From: Pontibacter sp. HSC-36F09
Lineage (GTDB): Bacteria; Bacteroidota; Bacteroidia; Cytophagales; Hymenobacteraceae
Length of the DNA: 64,000 bases
Reading direction: 5' to 3'
Assembly: GCF_024171605.1 (NCBI RefSeq)
Contig: NZ_JALKAA010000003.1
Coordinates: 310,001 to 374,000, forward strand
Shown here: one piece after another, positions 9,765 through 21,040 of the stretch
Position numbering within the stretch: the first letter of the stretch is position 1
Layout of the letters: the number at the start of each line of letters is the position of its first letter
The notes under the pieces: generated by a model
The model's database searches: none
What the model saw: the letters and a program-made list of their open reading frames with translations, nothing else
Told to the model about the DNA's origin: nothing
Program-made: the position numbers and the translations under genes

Positions 9765-9812
9765 AATTAAAAAAACAGTGGGCAGTGTTAGCTGCCCACT
9801 GTTTTTTTAATT
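9765..9812 (+). terminator. Rho-independent terminator after the MraY/WecA-like gene
   Basis: A near-perfect palindrome with arms AACAGTGGGCAG and CTGCCCACTGTT around a short TGTTAG loop, flanked by an A-run and a seven-T run. It can stop transcription from either side. Confidence 0.88.
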
Positions 9813-10104
9813 CTATAATATCGCTGTAATATTAAGGAATCAGTGAGCTGTGAACTGAGCGTGCCAGAGTATAAAAGACAACTGTTTGAAAGCAACATTA
9901 ATAAAGGATATAGGAAAATTGTGTTGGGCTAATTTTATACCGAGGAAATCGCTACAGACTGGTAGGAGTAGGTAGTTGGGATATATGGCTGAAATCTGGC
10001 TTCGTACAGATGTAGATAATCTATCGAACGAAGAATACATCGTGCGCATATAGGAAAACTTTGGATGGTAGAAGGCCAATCATTTGTTCTTTTTTATAAA
10101 AACG
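9813..10104. other. Gene-free spacer between two terminators
   Basis: About 290 bases bounded by two hairpin terminators. Neither strand offers a convincing reading frame. A 79-codon minus-strand frame at 9840-10079 has no recognisable domain, start context or coding bias. No function is assigned. Confidence 0.4.
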
Positions 10105-10135
10105 AAAGGGAGCAAGCTAAATGCCTGCTCCCTTT
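10105..10135 (-). terminator. Terminator of the OmpA/TSP3 gene
   Basis: A hairpin with arms AAAGGGAGCA and TGCTCCCTTT around AGCTAAATGCC, lying just downstream (minus direction) of the OmpA-family gene and flanked by A/T runs. Confidence 0.75.
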
Positions 10136-10162
10136 TATATTATATCTAGAGTAGAGGATGAT

Positions 10163-11596
10163 TTACTGATCTGAAGTCTTTACTTGCTGACCTGTTTCAA
10201 ATTCAACCCTTCTATTCCTGGCACGTTCCTGAGCTGTTCTGCGAAGCGACAAGCGTTCATTCACCTTAATCAGCGGACTTGTTTCACCGAAACCCTGGGT
10301 GATCAGTCTGCCCGGGTTCTCGACGCCCTTGGTAATTAGGTAGTCTTTAACGGCTTGCGCTCTTTGCTCTGACAGCTTCTGGTTAAACTGTTCGGAGCCG
10401 ACATGGTCGGTGTGGCCATTAATGTAAAGTTCGTGCTCCGGATATTTGTTCAGGGCTACGGCCACACTATCAAGGTATAGCTTGAACTGATCGGTTAGGT
10501 CCGCCGAACCAAAAGCAAAGCGTACTTTCTCCTGCAGTAGCTTATTGGTGTGCTCGTCTATCGCCACAGGTTCTACTTTCACAGGGCAACCATTAGCGTC
10601 TACTTCAGTTCCGGTTGGTGTGTCCGGGCACTTGTCATCTTTATCCGCAATGCCATCACCGTCGCTATCTGGGCAACCGTTTGTAGCTGCAGTTCCAGCT
10701 TCGTCCGGACAAGCGTCATCTTTATCGGCTACTCCATCCCCGTCACGATCCGGGCAACCACCCAAGTCGGCTGTACCGGCCTCGGTAGGGCATTGATCCT
10801 GGTAATCAGGTATACTGTCTCCATCTGTGTCAATAGGACAGCCGTACTCGTCAACCTGAACGCCAGCAGGTGTGTCCGGGCATTTGTCTTTTCGATCAGG
10901 TATGCCGTCACCGTCAGTATCTTTCGCCTTTCCAAGGTTGAAGCTCAACCCAACATTATGGCGCAGGTATTGTTCCCAATTGCCCTGGTCGCGGCCGTCA
11001 ATCTTGTCGGAATCCGTCACCATCCAGGTTGATTCCACAAAAGCATTAATATTGTCTGTGAATCTGAAACGAATACCGGCACCGGTCATGCCTGCCAAAC
11101 TCACAAACTTTTCAGTAAAAGGCGTTACAGGCATACCTGCCGCCGGAGCTGCATTACCAGCACTGTTGGCATAGACGCCGCCGCCATAGAGCGAAAGGTA
11201 TGGGCCGATAAATGCATCTTCTTTCAGTAGCGTGCCATAAGCCTTCAGGCGCAGTCCAATCATAGTGCTTCCCAGATCTGCTTCGAAAAACTCATTTGGG
11301 TTGGAAGCCTTTACTTTATTATAAGTGAGATGAAGGCCTGCATCGAAAGAAGCACTCAGGTATTTGTTCAAGCCAATGCCACCTCCCCAGTTCAGACGCG
11401 GCTCCAGGTAAGCTTCACTGAATTTGTTATTCGGCCAGAACTGGTGTTGTACCTCTCCTTTGTAGGAAAGAGCTGATCCATAGATGCTTAAGTTGAGTTT
11501 CTGGTCGGCGTTTTGAGCAACTGTCGCCATTGGAATACCAATAGTTATCAACGCAATAAGCGGAATTTTTAATAATTGTAAAATTTGTTGTCGCAT
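10163..11596 (-). CDS. OmpA-family outer-membrane protein with TSP type-3 repeats
   Basis: A 477-residue envelope protein. A signal peptide (residues about 1-30, ending near TVAQNA) is followed by a beta-barrel-like domain (about 30-220). Then come calcium-binding thrombospondin type-3 repeats, seen as repeated DTDGDGIPDRKDKCPDT, DSIPDYQDQCP and DGDGVADKDDACPD units (about 225-345). A C-terminal OmpA peptidoglycan-binding domain (about 360-470) carries LYINGHTDHVG and RAQAVKDYLITKG and ends in RARNRRVEF. It links outer membrane to peptidoglycan. The ATG at 11596 is chosen over a TTG three codons upstream because it begins the signal peptide. It is monocistronic with its own terminator. Confidence 0.9.
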   Translation of the reverse strand: MRQQILQLLKIPLIALITIGIPMATVAQNADQKLNLSIYGSALSYKGEVQHQFWPNNKFSEAYLEPRLNWGGGIGLNKYLSASFDAGLHLTYNKVKASNPNEFFEADLGSTMIGLRLKAYGTLLKEDAFIGPYLSLYGGGVYANSAGNAAPAAGMPVTPFTEKFVSLAGMTGAGIRFRFTDNINAFVESTWMVTDSDKIDGRDQGNWEQYLRHNVGLSFNLGKAKDTDGDGIPDRKDKCPDTPAGVQVDEYGCPIDTDGDSIPDYQDQCPTEAGTADLGGCPDRDGDGVADKDDACPDEAGTAATNGCPDSDGDGIADKDDKCPDTPTGTEVDANGCPVKVEPVAIDEHTNKLLQEKVRFAFGSADLTDQFKLYLDSVAVALNKYPEHELYINGHTDHVGSEQFNQKLSEQRAQAVKDYLITKGVENPGRLITQGFGETSPLIKVNERLSLRRTAQERARNRRVEFETGQQVKTSDQ

Positions 11597-11605
11597 ATAC
11601 TGCAA

Positions 11606-14112
<2,507 letters not shown>

Positions 14113-14133
14113 TTGCTATACCTAATGAAATAG

Positions 14134-14169
14134 AAAAGCGCCGTGCAAAAATGCACGGCGCTTTTTTTT
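14134..14169 (+). terminator. Terminator after GH97 gene
   Basis: Stem arms AGCGCCGTGC and GCACGGCGCT around AAAAAT, followed by eight Ts, starting about 20 bp past the stop codon. Confidence 0.9.
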
Positions 14170-14240
14170 GCTAAAAATCGAATTATTTTAAGGTATAATT
14201 TGTATCTTTTTGATAATGAAAACTTTTAGCCACTTTACCT

Positions 14241-14435
14241 ATGAACCCAGACGAATTTGAAGAGAATTATACCCAAATCCTTCACACGCTTCTAAAAGCT
14301 TTTGCAAACAGCTCCACAGTCGACCCCGAAAAGTTCTTTGACCTGGCCAATGTCATAGAAAAGCTGCGCGATGCCAGCCCGGCACTCTACGACGCTATCC
14401 AATCGTTAGAAGACGAAACGCGCGAAGCTGCTTAG
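14241..14435 (+). CDS. Small acidic hypothetical protein
   Basis: A 64-residue acidic, probably all-helical protein (MNPDEFEENYTQILH... SLEDETREAA) with no signal peptide or known motif. It lies between two hairpin terminators and so is probably its own transcription unit. The codon pattern and clean boundaries argue for a real gene. Function unknown. Confidence 0.6.
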   Translation: MNPDEFEENYTQILHTLLKAFANSSTVDPEKFFDLANVIEKLRDASPALYDAIQSLEDETREAA

Positions 14436-14447
14436 TTTGTAAACCAG

Positions 14448-14508
14448 GCTGACGGTACTGCAGTAACCTTACATGAACTAGGTTCTTACAGTACCGTCAG
14501 CTTTTTGG
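14448..14508. terminator. Bidirectional terminator between convergent genes
   Basis: Thirteen-base arms GCTGACGGTACTG (14448-14460) and CAGTACCGTCAGC (14489-14501), with an inner AACCT/AGGTT pairing and a following T5. The distal arm overlaps the last codons and stop of the large minus-strand gene, so the same bases serve as coding end and terminator stem. Confidence 0.75.
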
Positions 14509-17500
14509 TGATCATCCCTCGTTCCGTCTGAATTTGCAGGAAGTATAGGCCAGCTTTAGTAGCCGGCAAACTGATCTCCACGGCTTCCGGTCTTGGCCTG
14601 GTGATGTGCGTCTGGTGCAGTCGCTTGCCAGGGGCGTCGTATACCTCGATCAGATGTACATCAAAATCGGCATGGTGGAGACTCACCGTGAAAGTTCCGT
14701 TGTTAGGGTTCGGGTAGACGGTGATCGACTCAGCTGGCGCCAGCTCCTCTATCACAAAATTGGAGTTACTTTGAGCTTGTCCACCGAAACCGGTGATGGT
14801 CACTTTGCCGGTGCTTGTCCCCCGCGGCACGCGTACTTTATACCTGTTGCCAGCGCTTTCGAGCACCAGGGCTTCCTGCCCATTGAAAACGATTTTGTCC
14901 TGCAAGCCCATGATGCCGAAATGCTCACCTGTGATCTCGACCACAGTACCCACTGTTCCCGAGGTTGGTTGCATGGCAGTGAATCTCGGACCCGGAATGA
15001 CTTCGAAGTTAGTGGCAGTAGTGGCCTTTCCGCCGGGTGTTTCCACGGAGATCAAACCGGTCTCGGCCTGCTCCGGCACACGCACCACGAGCTGCTGCGG
15101 ACCAGCCTCCAACACCTCAGCCTGTGCTTTACCGAAGTATACCTGGTTGCGTGATTTGTCTGTGGCAAAATGCTGGCCGGTGATGGTGATGCTCGCGCCC
15201 ACAATGTCGGTCTGCTTGCTCTGGCCCGTGATAACCGGGGCATACCACACGGTATAGGCTGAACTGCTCAGGGCCTCGCCACCCTTGGTGCTGATCTGGA
15301 ATATACCTGTCGTGGCATCTGCAGGCACGCGCACTGTTAGGGTGCTGCCGGTATGGCTTAGGATCTCGCAGGTCAGGTCGCCTAGTCTGATGCTTTCGAT
15401 CAGCTCGGTCTGCAGGTGTTCGCCAGTGAGTGTTACGGTCTGGCCCACCATACCTTCAATTGGACTAAAGGAACTCAGCAGCGGTGGCTGGTATACCTGG
15501 AATTTATCCGTGGAGGTCACACCACCGTCAGGGGTGATGACTTTGATTTTGTCTGTGAAGGCGCCTGTTGGTACGATCACTTTCAGCTCTGTGGTGGAGG
15601 CGCTGACAACCGTTGCTGGCTTACCATTCAGGTATACCTTATTGTCAACTGGCTTAGATGCAAAGCGCTGCCCAGTGATGATGATCTCGGCTCCCTGCTT
15701 GCCAGCGGCCGGTGAAAAGCCCGCTATACCTGGCGTGGCCAGCACATCCTCCAGATTCACCCGCACGGTTTCGTTGATCACCGGCGGCATGTCGTAAATG
15801 CGGTTTTGGGTGACATTGGTGCGGATAGGGGAGTTGAAATCGAAGAAGATGTCAGCGAAGTTTTCCACCAGCGTCTTCACCGGCAGATCGGCCTTCGGCT
15901 TGATGCTGAACTGGATGTAGCCATGGCTACCGGGCTCGTCGGCGGTGGAGTCAGGCAGCATGATGTTATCGAAAGTCCAGGTGAGGACGGGACGGCCCTT
16001 GCCACTTACCTCCATACGGCCCGGGTGAGAGGTAGCACCTATTTGCAGTGTGCTCAAATCCAGGTGCTCGGAGAGGGTGTCGACCACCACGATGCGGTAG
16101 GCCACGTCGGTACCTGTGTTCTGGAAGCGTATTTTGTACTTGAGTGCAGTGTTGGTCGGGGTGTAGTGCTCTTCTGTGCGGCCTACTGGTGTCACCAGCT
16201 TGTCGTTCGGGTCATAGGAATCGGTGATCAGCATGCATTCCTCCGACTTCTCGGCCTCCTCGTCATCTGCTGGCAGCAGGTTGACAAAGCCAGAAGTGAC
16301 GGTGGTGTCAGCCACGGTACCGTTGCAGGGCTCTATAGTGACGCTGGCCGTTGTGTTGTCGCCGTTGCCGGCGGGCTGGTCAGCCTCCAGGCGCCAGGTA
16401 TAGCCCAGTGATGGCACCCAAAGGACGAGGCTGTCGCCGGCGGCCAGGCGGAACTGCTCCTGCGAGGCCAGTTCCCCATTGGCAAACTTGCGGAACAACT
16501 CGTGCTGGTCCATGTCAGCAGTGCCGGTATTACGCACTACGAAGCGGATCATGCCCATCTCAGCATGGCAGCGGCCGGTGATAGAAACGGTCGGCGTTGG
16601 CTCCGCAGGCTTGTTGTTAGAGGGCGTGATCCAGGCGCGGGTGCAGACGGTGAGGCCGCGCACCGATTCGTCGCCACAGGTCACGATGTCCTGGATGGTG
16701 ATAATGCCTGACTGGTTTGCGGCTAAATCGCCCACGGAGAATTCGTAGGTGCCGTCGGGAAGGCGGGTATACGGTTTGTCAACAGAGAGCAACCCCACTT
16801 CAGAAGGTAGTTGCAGGTATACCTTGGCGTCAGGGGCGTTGGCGAAGCCGGAGTTGCTATAACGAACGGTCGTCGTGCTCTCGAAGCAGCGGCGGCGGCG
16901 CGTCGAGGAGACGCTCACCGAAAGGTGGGGGGAGAGGCTGACGCGGTTAGCGAAATTTATAGTGTAATTAATTTTTTGAAGGTCAGAGGCGTCTATTGCT
17001 AGCGAATCAATGTTATTAGGACACAATTGCTCAAACTGTTTCCCAGCTATTTGAGGTAATACCTGTTTGATAGTATAGGAGCCTGGAGGGACCTCAAGTT
17101 GATAAAAACCATCTTTGTCAGATTTTGCATAGTAAGGTCCTGGAAGGGCCTCTACAATAATATTCTGTATACTGGATTCATAGTTATCCTGTATACAATT
17201 ACTGTTGGCATCTAAAAAAACATTACCTGTGATATAGCCTACAATCGGTGCCTGCTCTTGAGTGGAATACGTTCGGATAGTGTTGAAATACATTCCATCT
17301 CTGTATATATGTGTAATCGTTGTCCCATCATAACTTACATAAAGACCTGCGTTTTGCGGATTACTGGCTATTGTATACCTGTCTTCTATTTTATTTACCA
17401 ATTTACCCGACGGATCAAATATTTTTATTCCTAGACGATCAGTAACATATAGGTATCCTTTGTTATCCGAAGATATCGTGTTTCCATAATAACTTTTTGA

Positions 17501-18955
17501 ATCTAATACTTCGAGGGCAAAGAGCATATTGCCGCTTGGGTCGAATTTTAGAATTTCCTTATCATAAATTGCATAAAAATTACCTAATGGATCTATCGTT
17601 ATAGATGCCGTAGGAATCAAGGATTCGTATTTGGTATATTCTAGTTTGAAATTGATTTGTTTAATAAAATTCCCCTCAGGACTAAATTTGTAGCACACCC
17701 TATTTCCATTCGTCTTTTTCCCAAACAGGTAAATATTATCAGCTGCATCAAGTTTCATAAAGTCAGGAGCAAAGATATCTTGGTCAGGGTATGGTACCTT
17801 CATTAAACTTCCTTTGTATTCTCCAGTACTGGAAAAGCGAGACAATTTTCTTGTTTCAGATGTAGAGAGAATAAGAAGCTCTCTTTTGCTGTTTACTACT
17901 GCATCCCTAATTTGAGCTGCCTGTAAGTTTACTGCAATGTGCCTCACAAATGTCCCATCTTTACGGTATAGCTTTATCTCTTCGGATGTAAATGTGTAAA
18001 AGTTTCCTGCTTTATCAAATGTGGCAAGCCACCAGAGTTCTAATCCGTTATGGCTATGGCGTCCTACATTGCCGAATGAGTGTAGGAATTCAAATGAAGG
18101 AGAAAACTTCTGAATTCTGTTGCCATGCGATGTCATATCTCTCTCGAGGATATAGAGGTAGCCTTCTCGATCGAATCTAAGCTTTGTTTCTGTGGCATAG
18201 ATACTGCCTTCCTCAGGTCCTTCTTGAAAGAAACTGTCGATGTACTTGCCTGAAGGGCTATACCTGTTCATAGTTCTAAACACTCCATTCACTATGTAGA
18301 TGTTGCCAACTTTGTCAAAACCTAATCCACCTATAAAAGCCTCACCCTCAATAGACATTTCAAAATTTCCTTCAGCATCAAAGCGCTGAAATCTATGTGT
18401 ATCCGCTACATTTATTTTGCCTTGTGCATCGATTTTTACCTGTGTTGGCTCGTCAAAAGTTCCAGACTTGTAGCCAAAACTTCCGATAATCTTTATAAAC
18501 TTACCTTGGGGACTAAACTTTTGGATGCGGTGGTTGCGCGTATCAGCAACGTAAATGTTACCCGCTGCATCCAGTTCTATTCCGTTAGGGAAATTGAATT
18601 CTGCAGGGCCACTTCCAAGTCCTCCAATACGCATGAGCAATTCACCATCTTGTGAATATTTGCAGAACGTGTGGTCTCCCCTTGTGACATAGAAATTTCC
18701 ATGACTATCCACTGTTATGCCAAACCCAGCAAGCTTCCCATCTAAAAAATGTTCTTTAAGCAGAACACCTGCCGTATTGAATACCTTTACATTAAAATGG
18801 TCCACTACATAGATATTACCATCCGGAGCAATTGCCAGATCGTAAGGATTACTTAATGTTTGACCAATCGTTTGAGTAATCTTGTACTCCTGATGTTGTG
18901 CTGGAGCAGAAAGAAAAATGAAAAGCAATAAGAATGAAAGTAAAATTGTCCTCAT
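14486..18955 (-). CDS. Large secreted NHL-propeller / TIG-repeat protein with T9SS sorting domain
   Basis: A 1489-residue exported protein. Signal peptide 1-19. NHL-type beta-propeller repeats run to about residue 560 (units like NGIELDAAGNIYVADTRNHRIQKFS). A SdrD/CNA-B-like domain at about 575-640 has GNVFLDANSNCIQDNYE. A DUF11-like region with DPNDKLVTPVG and KIRFQNTGTDVAYRIVVVDT lies around 920-990. Four IPT/TIG domains at about 1075-1395 repeat patterns such as GTVVEITGEHFG. A C-terminal type IX sorting domain has SITVYPNPNNGTF and ends in KKLTVL. It is likely surface-attached or released through T9SS. The N-terminal 665 codons are AT-rich and the rest GC-rich (see findings). Confidence 0.88.
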   Translation of the reverse strand: MRTILLSFLLLFIFLSAPAQHQEYKITQTIGQTLSNPYDLAIAPDGNIYVVDHFNVKVFNTAGVLLKEHFLDGKLAGFGITVDSHGNFYVTRGDHTFCKYSQDGELLMRIGGLGSGPAEFNFPNGIELDAAGNIYVADTRNHRIQKFSPQGKFIKIIGSFGYKSGTFDEPTQVKIDAQGKINVADTHRFQRFDAEGNFEMSIEGEAFIGGLGFDKVGNIYIVNGVFRTMNRYSPSGKYIDSFFQEGPEEGSIYATETKLRFDREGYLYILERDMTSHGNRIQKFSPSFEFLHSFGNVGRHSHNGLELWWLATFDKAGNFYTFTSEEIKLYRKDGTFVRHIAVNLQAAQIRDAVVNSKRELLILSTSETRKLSRFSSTGEYKGSLMKVPYPDQDIFAPDFMKLDAADNIYLFGKKTNGNRVCYKFSPEGNFIKQINFKLEYTKYESLIPTASITIDPLGNFYAIYDKEILKFDPSGNMLFALEVLDSKSYYGNTISSDNKGYLYVTDRLGIKIFDPSGKLVNKIEDRYTIASNPQNAGLYVSYDGTTITHIYRDGMYFNTIRTYSTQEQAPIVGYITGNVFLDANSNCIQDNYESSIQNIIVEALPGPYYAKSDKDGFYQLEVPPGSYTIKQVLPQIAGKQFEQLCPNNIDSLAIDASDLQKINYTINFANRVSLSPHLSVSVSSTRRRRCFESTTTVRYSNSGFANAPDAKVYLQLPSEVGLLSVDKPYTRLPDGTYEFSVGDLAANQSGIITIQDIVTCGDESVRGLTVCTRAWITPSNNKPAEPTPTVSITGRCHAEMGMIRFVVRNTGTADMDQHELFRKFANGELASQEQFRLAAGDSLVLWVPSLGYTWRLEADQPAGNGDNTTASVTIEPCNGTVADTTVTSGFVNLLPADDEEAEKSEECMLITDSYDPNDKLVTPVGRTEEHYTPTNTALKYKIRFQNTGTDVAYRIVVVDTLSEHLDLSTLQIGATSHPGRMEVSGKGRPVLTWTFDNIMLPDSTADEPGSHGYIQFSIKPKADLPVKTLVENFADIFFDFNSPIRTNVTQNRIYDMPPVINETVRVNLEDVLATPGIAGFSPAAGKQGAEIIITGQRFASKPVDNKVYLNGKPATVVSASTTELKVIVPTGAFTDKIKVITPDGGVTSTDKFQVYQPPLLSSFSPIEGMVGQTVTLTGEHLQTELIESIRLGDLTCEILSHTGSTLTVRVPADATTGIFQISTKGGEALSSSAYTVWYAPVITGQSKQTDIVGASITITGQHFATDKSRNQVYFGKAQAEVLEAGPQQLVVRVPEQAETGLISVETPGGKATTATNFEVIPGPRFTAMQPTSGTVGTVVEITGEHFGIMGLQDKIVFNGQEALVLESAGNRYKVRVPRGTSTGKVTITGFGGQAQSNSNFVIEELAPAESITVYPNPNNGTFTVSLHHADFDVHLIEVYDAPGKRLHQTHITRPRPEAVEISLPATKAGLYFLQIQTERGMITKKLTVL

Positions 18956-19078
18956 AGGCTGGAATAGAATAGATTATGCTCCTGTAAATGTATGTATTAA
19001 AGATTAAATATATAGCATCAGAAGCTCTTTCCCGCTAGGATGTTAGTAGAAACCACCCTGTGTTATACCTATAAAGTA

Positions 19079-19086
19079 TAACTTTG
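19079..19086 (+). promoter_or_regulatory. -7-like element TAACTTTG upstream of thioesterase
   Basis: It matches the Bacteroidota TAnnTTTG consensus 46 bp before the thioesterase ATG. No clear TTG is seen at the expected -33 distance. Confidence 0.4.
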
Positions 19087-19131
19087 CCATCTTACCACCG
19101 TTATCACACCGATCCATTAAAATAAACTTAC

Positions 19132-19569
19132 ATGCCCCATACCTACACCGGAAAAGTAATGTGGTCGCACCTGGATGCGAACATGCACATGCGCCATTCT
19201 GCCTATGCTGATTTTGCGGCCCAGGCCCGTATCGAAGCGCTTGACGAACTCGGACTGGATCTCAAAACTTTCCAGCGCCTGCACATCGGCCCGATCTTGT
19301 TTAAAGAAGAAACTACTTATCTGCGGGAGATTGGCATAAACGAGGAGATCACCATCCTGACAGAACTGACTGCAGGGCGCAAAGACGGCTCGCGCTGGGC
19401 GCTGCGGCACGAACTCTACAAAGCCAACGGTGTGAAGGCAGCCGTCATCAAAGTGGAAGGTGCCTGGATTGATGTTTTGAAAAGAAAGCTGGCGGCACTG
19501 CCAGAGGAACTGGCGCAGCATTTCATGGAGCTGCCGCGCAGTGCCGATTTTGTAGAGTTGGAGGGGTAG
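19132..19569 (+). CDS. 4HBT-family acyl-CoA thioesterase
   Basis: A 145-residue single hotdog-fold protein. The N-terminal VMWSHLDANMHMRHSAYADFAAQARIEAL (seen in pieces) is the 4-hydroxybenzoyl-CoA thioesterase/YbgC-like signature, in which an Asp (HLDANMHM) and the following Asn/His sit at the active site. It should hydrolyse acyl-CoA or aryl-CoA thioesters in the cytoplasm. It starts at an ATG in a divergent region with the large T9SS protein. Acyl preference cannot be read from the sequence. Confidence 0.85.
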   Translation: MPHTYTGKVMWSHLDANMHMRHSAYADFAAQARIEALDELGLDLKTFQRLHIGPILFKEETTYLREIGINEEITILTELTAGRKDGSRWALRHELYKANGVKAAVIKVEGAWIDVLKRKLAALPEELAQHFMELPRSADFVELEG

Positions 19570-19755
19570 GGTTATACCTATATCTGTGCTCAGCGACAGG
19601 TATAGCAGTGGAGTCCTTATGCGGTTCTAGTTAATAATCAGAGTCTCTGCTGTCATTCTGACGAAAGGCGGAGCCTGTTTCCCTGATGGGTATACCTCAG
19701 AGTCCTCCCACTGGTCGGAATGACAGTGGTTGGCCCAGGTATATAGCGCCGGGTA

Positions 19756-20331
19756 TCAGGATTTGTCAGTTGATTCGTCCATTTTCTTCTTAGCCTCCAC
19801 GCACCAGAGTAGTTCCTGCAGGAAGTGGTCTGCTCTTTTGTCAGTGGCTTCTTTGTCAGCGGCGTTGCCTTCTTCGTCGTAATTGTCTTGCACTTTGGGC
19901 ACGGGAAACATGGCGGGCACGGTCCACGCGCGCATTTTCCAGAGCGAGAATTGCAGCGACGTGATGACCTGTGTACCAGCAAAGGCCCCTCCAGAAACCG
20001 TCGAAATGGCCACAGGCTTGCGGTGCCACTCATCGTAGAGTAGGTCCACCACGTTTTTGAGACTGGCCGGATAGCCGCCGTTATACTCTGGCGTCACAAT
20101 GATGACACCATCTGCTTTCACAATCTTTTCCCGGAAGTCCTGCATGGCAGGCGTGGGCTCCTCCAGCCGACTGTAGCGCTCATGAAACAACGGAAAGTCA
20201 TAGGCCTTCAGATCCACAATTTCGGTTGTGGCCAGTTGGTGTTGTTCGAGGTACTTTTGCAGGTATAGCGCTACACGATGACTCTTGCGGCCGGTGCGCA
20301 CACTCGAAGAAATAAGGGTGATGTGGGGCAT
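19756..20331 (-). CDS. NADPH-dependent FMN reductase family protein
   Basis: A 191-residue flavodoxin-like protein. It starts MPHITLISSSVRTGRKSHRVA (FMN phosphate-binding loop) and contains VIIVTPEYNGGYPASLKNVVDLL, the hallmark PEYN-x-x-PASLKN region, then STVSGGAFAGTQVI. It should reduce FMN, quinones, azo or nitro compounds with NAD(P)H. The C-terminal tail (KKKMDESTDKS) is charged and probably disordered. It is a monocistronic minus-strand gene next to a VOC-family gene. Confidence 0.88.
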   Translation of the reverse strand: MPHITLISSSVRTGRKSHRVALYLQKYLEQHQLATTEIVDLKAYDFPLFHERYSRLEEPTPAMQDFREKIVKADGVIIVTPEYNGGYPASLKNVVDLLYDEWHRKPVAISTVSGGAFAGTQVITSLQFSLWKMRAWTVPAMFPVPKVQDNYDEEGNAADKEATDKRADHFLQELLWCVEAKKKMDESTDKS

Positions 20332-20473
20332 GGAGTTGGTTTTTGGTTTTGGGCCGGACTACCCGACAATGAACTAGTTGCCAAAGGTATACTTAATTTA
20401 TTTGAACCGCTGCTGCGTCGTCTGCATCGGAAGTCCTTTGTATTTAAGGTATAGAATCCTTCGTCAGGAAAGC

Positions 20474-20971
20474 TTATTTTTCTAATTCACTGAGCAAATC
20501 TTGCAGATCAAGTGGCTGGGTATACATGGTGATCTTGCCTTCTTCGTCGCGTGGCCAGTGCTCCTGCGGCCGATCCCAGTACAGCTCAACGCCATTGCCA
20601 TCGGGGTCCGACAGGTATAGCGCTTCCGAAACGCCATGGTCGGATGCGCCGTCGAGGCGGTAGCCGGTCTCCCGGATCCGCTTCAGGATAGCAGCCAAAT
20701 CTTTGCGGGTAGGGTAGAGGATGGCGGTATGAAAAAGACCGGTGCTGCGTGCCGGAGGCGGCGTGCCTCCTTTGCTGTACCAAGTGTTCAGCCCGATGTG
20801 ATGGTGATAGCCACCCGCCGAAATAAAGGCCGCATCCGGTCCGTACATCATCATCAGTTCAAAGCCCAGCAAATCGCGGTAAAAAGCCAGGGCCCTTTCG
20901 AGGTCGGCTACTTTCAGGTGCACATGCCCGATACGGGTCTGGGCCGGGACGGTGTATTTTTCTGATGTCAT
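20474..20971 (-). CDS. VOC-superfamily (glyoxalase/extradiol dioxygenase-like) protein
   Basis: A 165-residue vicinal-oxygen-chelate protein with two beta-alpha-beta-beta-beta modules. Visible are RIGHVHLKVADLERALAFYRDLLGF, YHHHIGLNTW, LFHTAILYPTR and LYLSDPDGNGVELYWDRP. The His in IGHVHL, the His in GLFHTAI and the Glu in GVELYW are the likely metal ligands. It resembles half of CatE-type 2,3-dioxygenases, but the short length points to a generic glyoxalase/bleomycin-resistance-type enzyme. The substrate is unknown. Confidence 0.85.
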   Translation of the reverse strand: MTSEKYTVPAQTRIGHVHLKVADLERALAFYRDLLGFELMMMYGPDAAFISAGGYHHHIGLNTWYSKGGTPPPARSTGLFHTAILYPTRKDLAAILKRIRETGYRLDGASDHGVSEALYLSDPDGNGVELYWDRPQEHWPRDEEGKITMYTQPLDLQDLLSELEK

Positions 20972-21040
20972 GGCGTCTGATTTTTCGTGCTTATACGCTA
21001 GCCGCAGCTTTTTGTGTTAGAGCAAGCAGAGTTGCTTAGG

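Noticed and set aside
9840..10079. 79-codon minus-strand frame between two terminators
   Set aside because: No domain, poor start context and no coding bias; treated as spacer.
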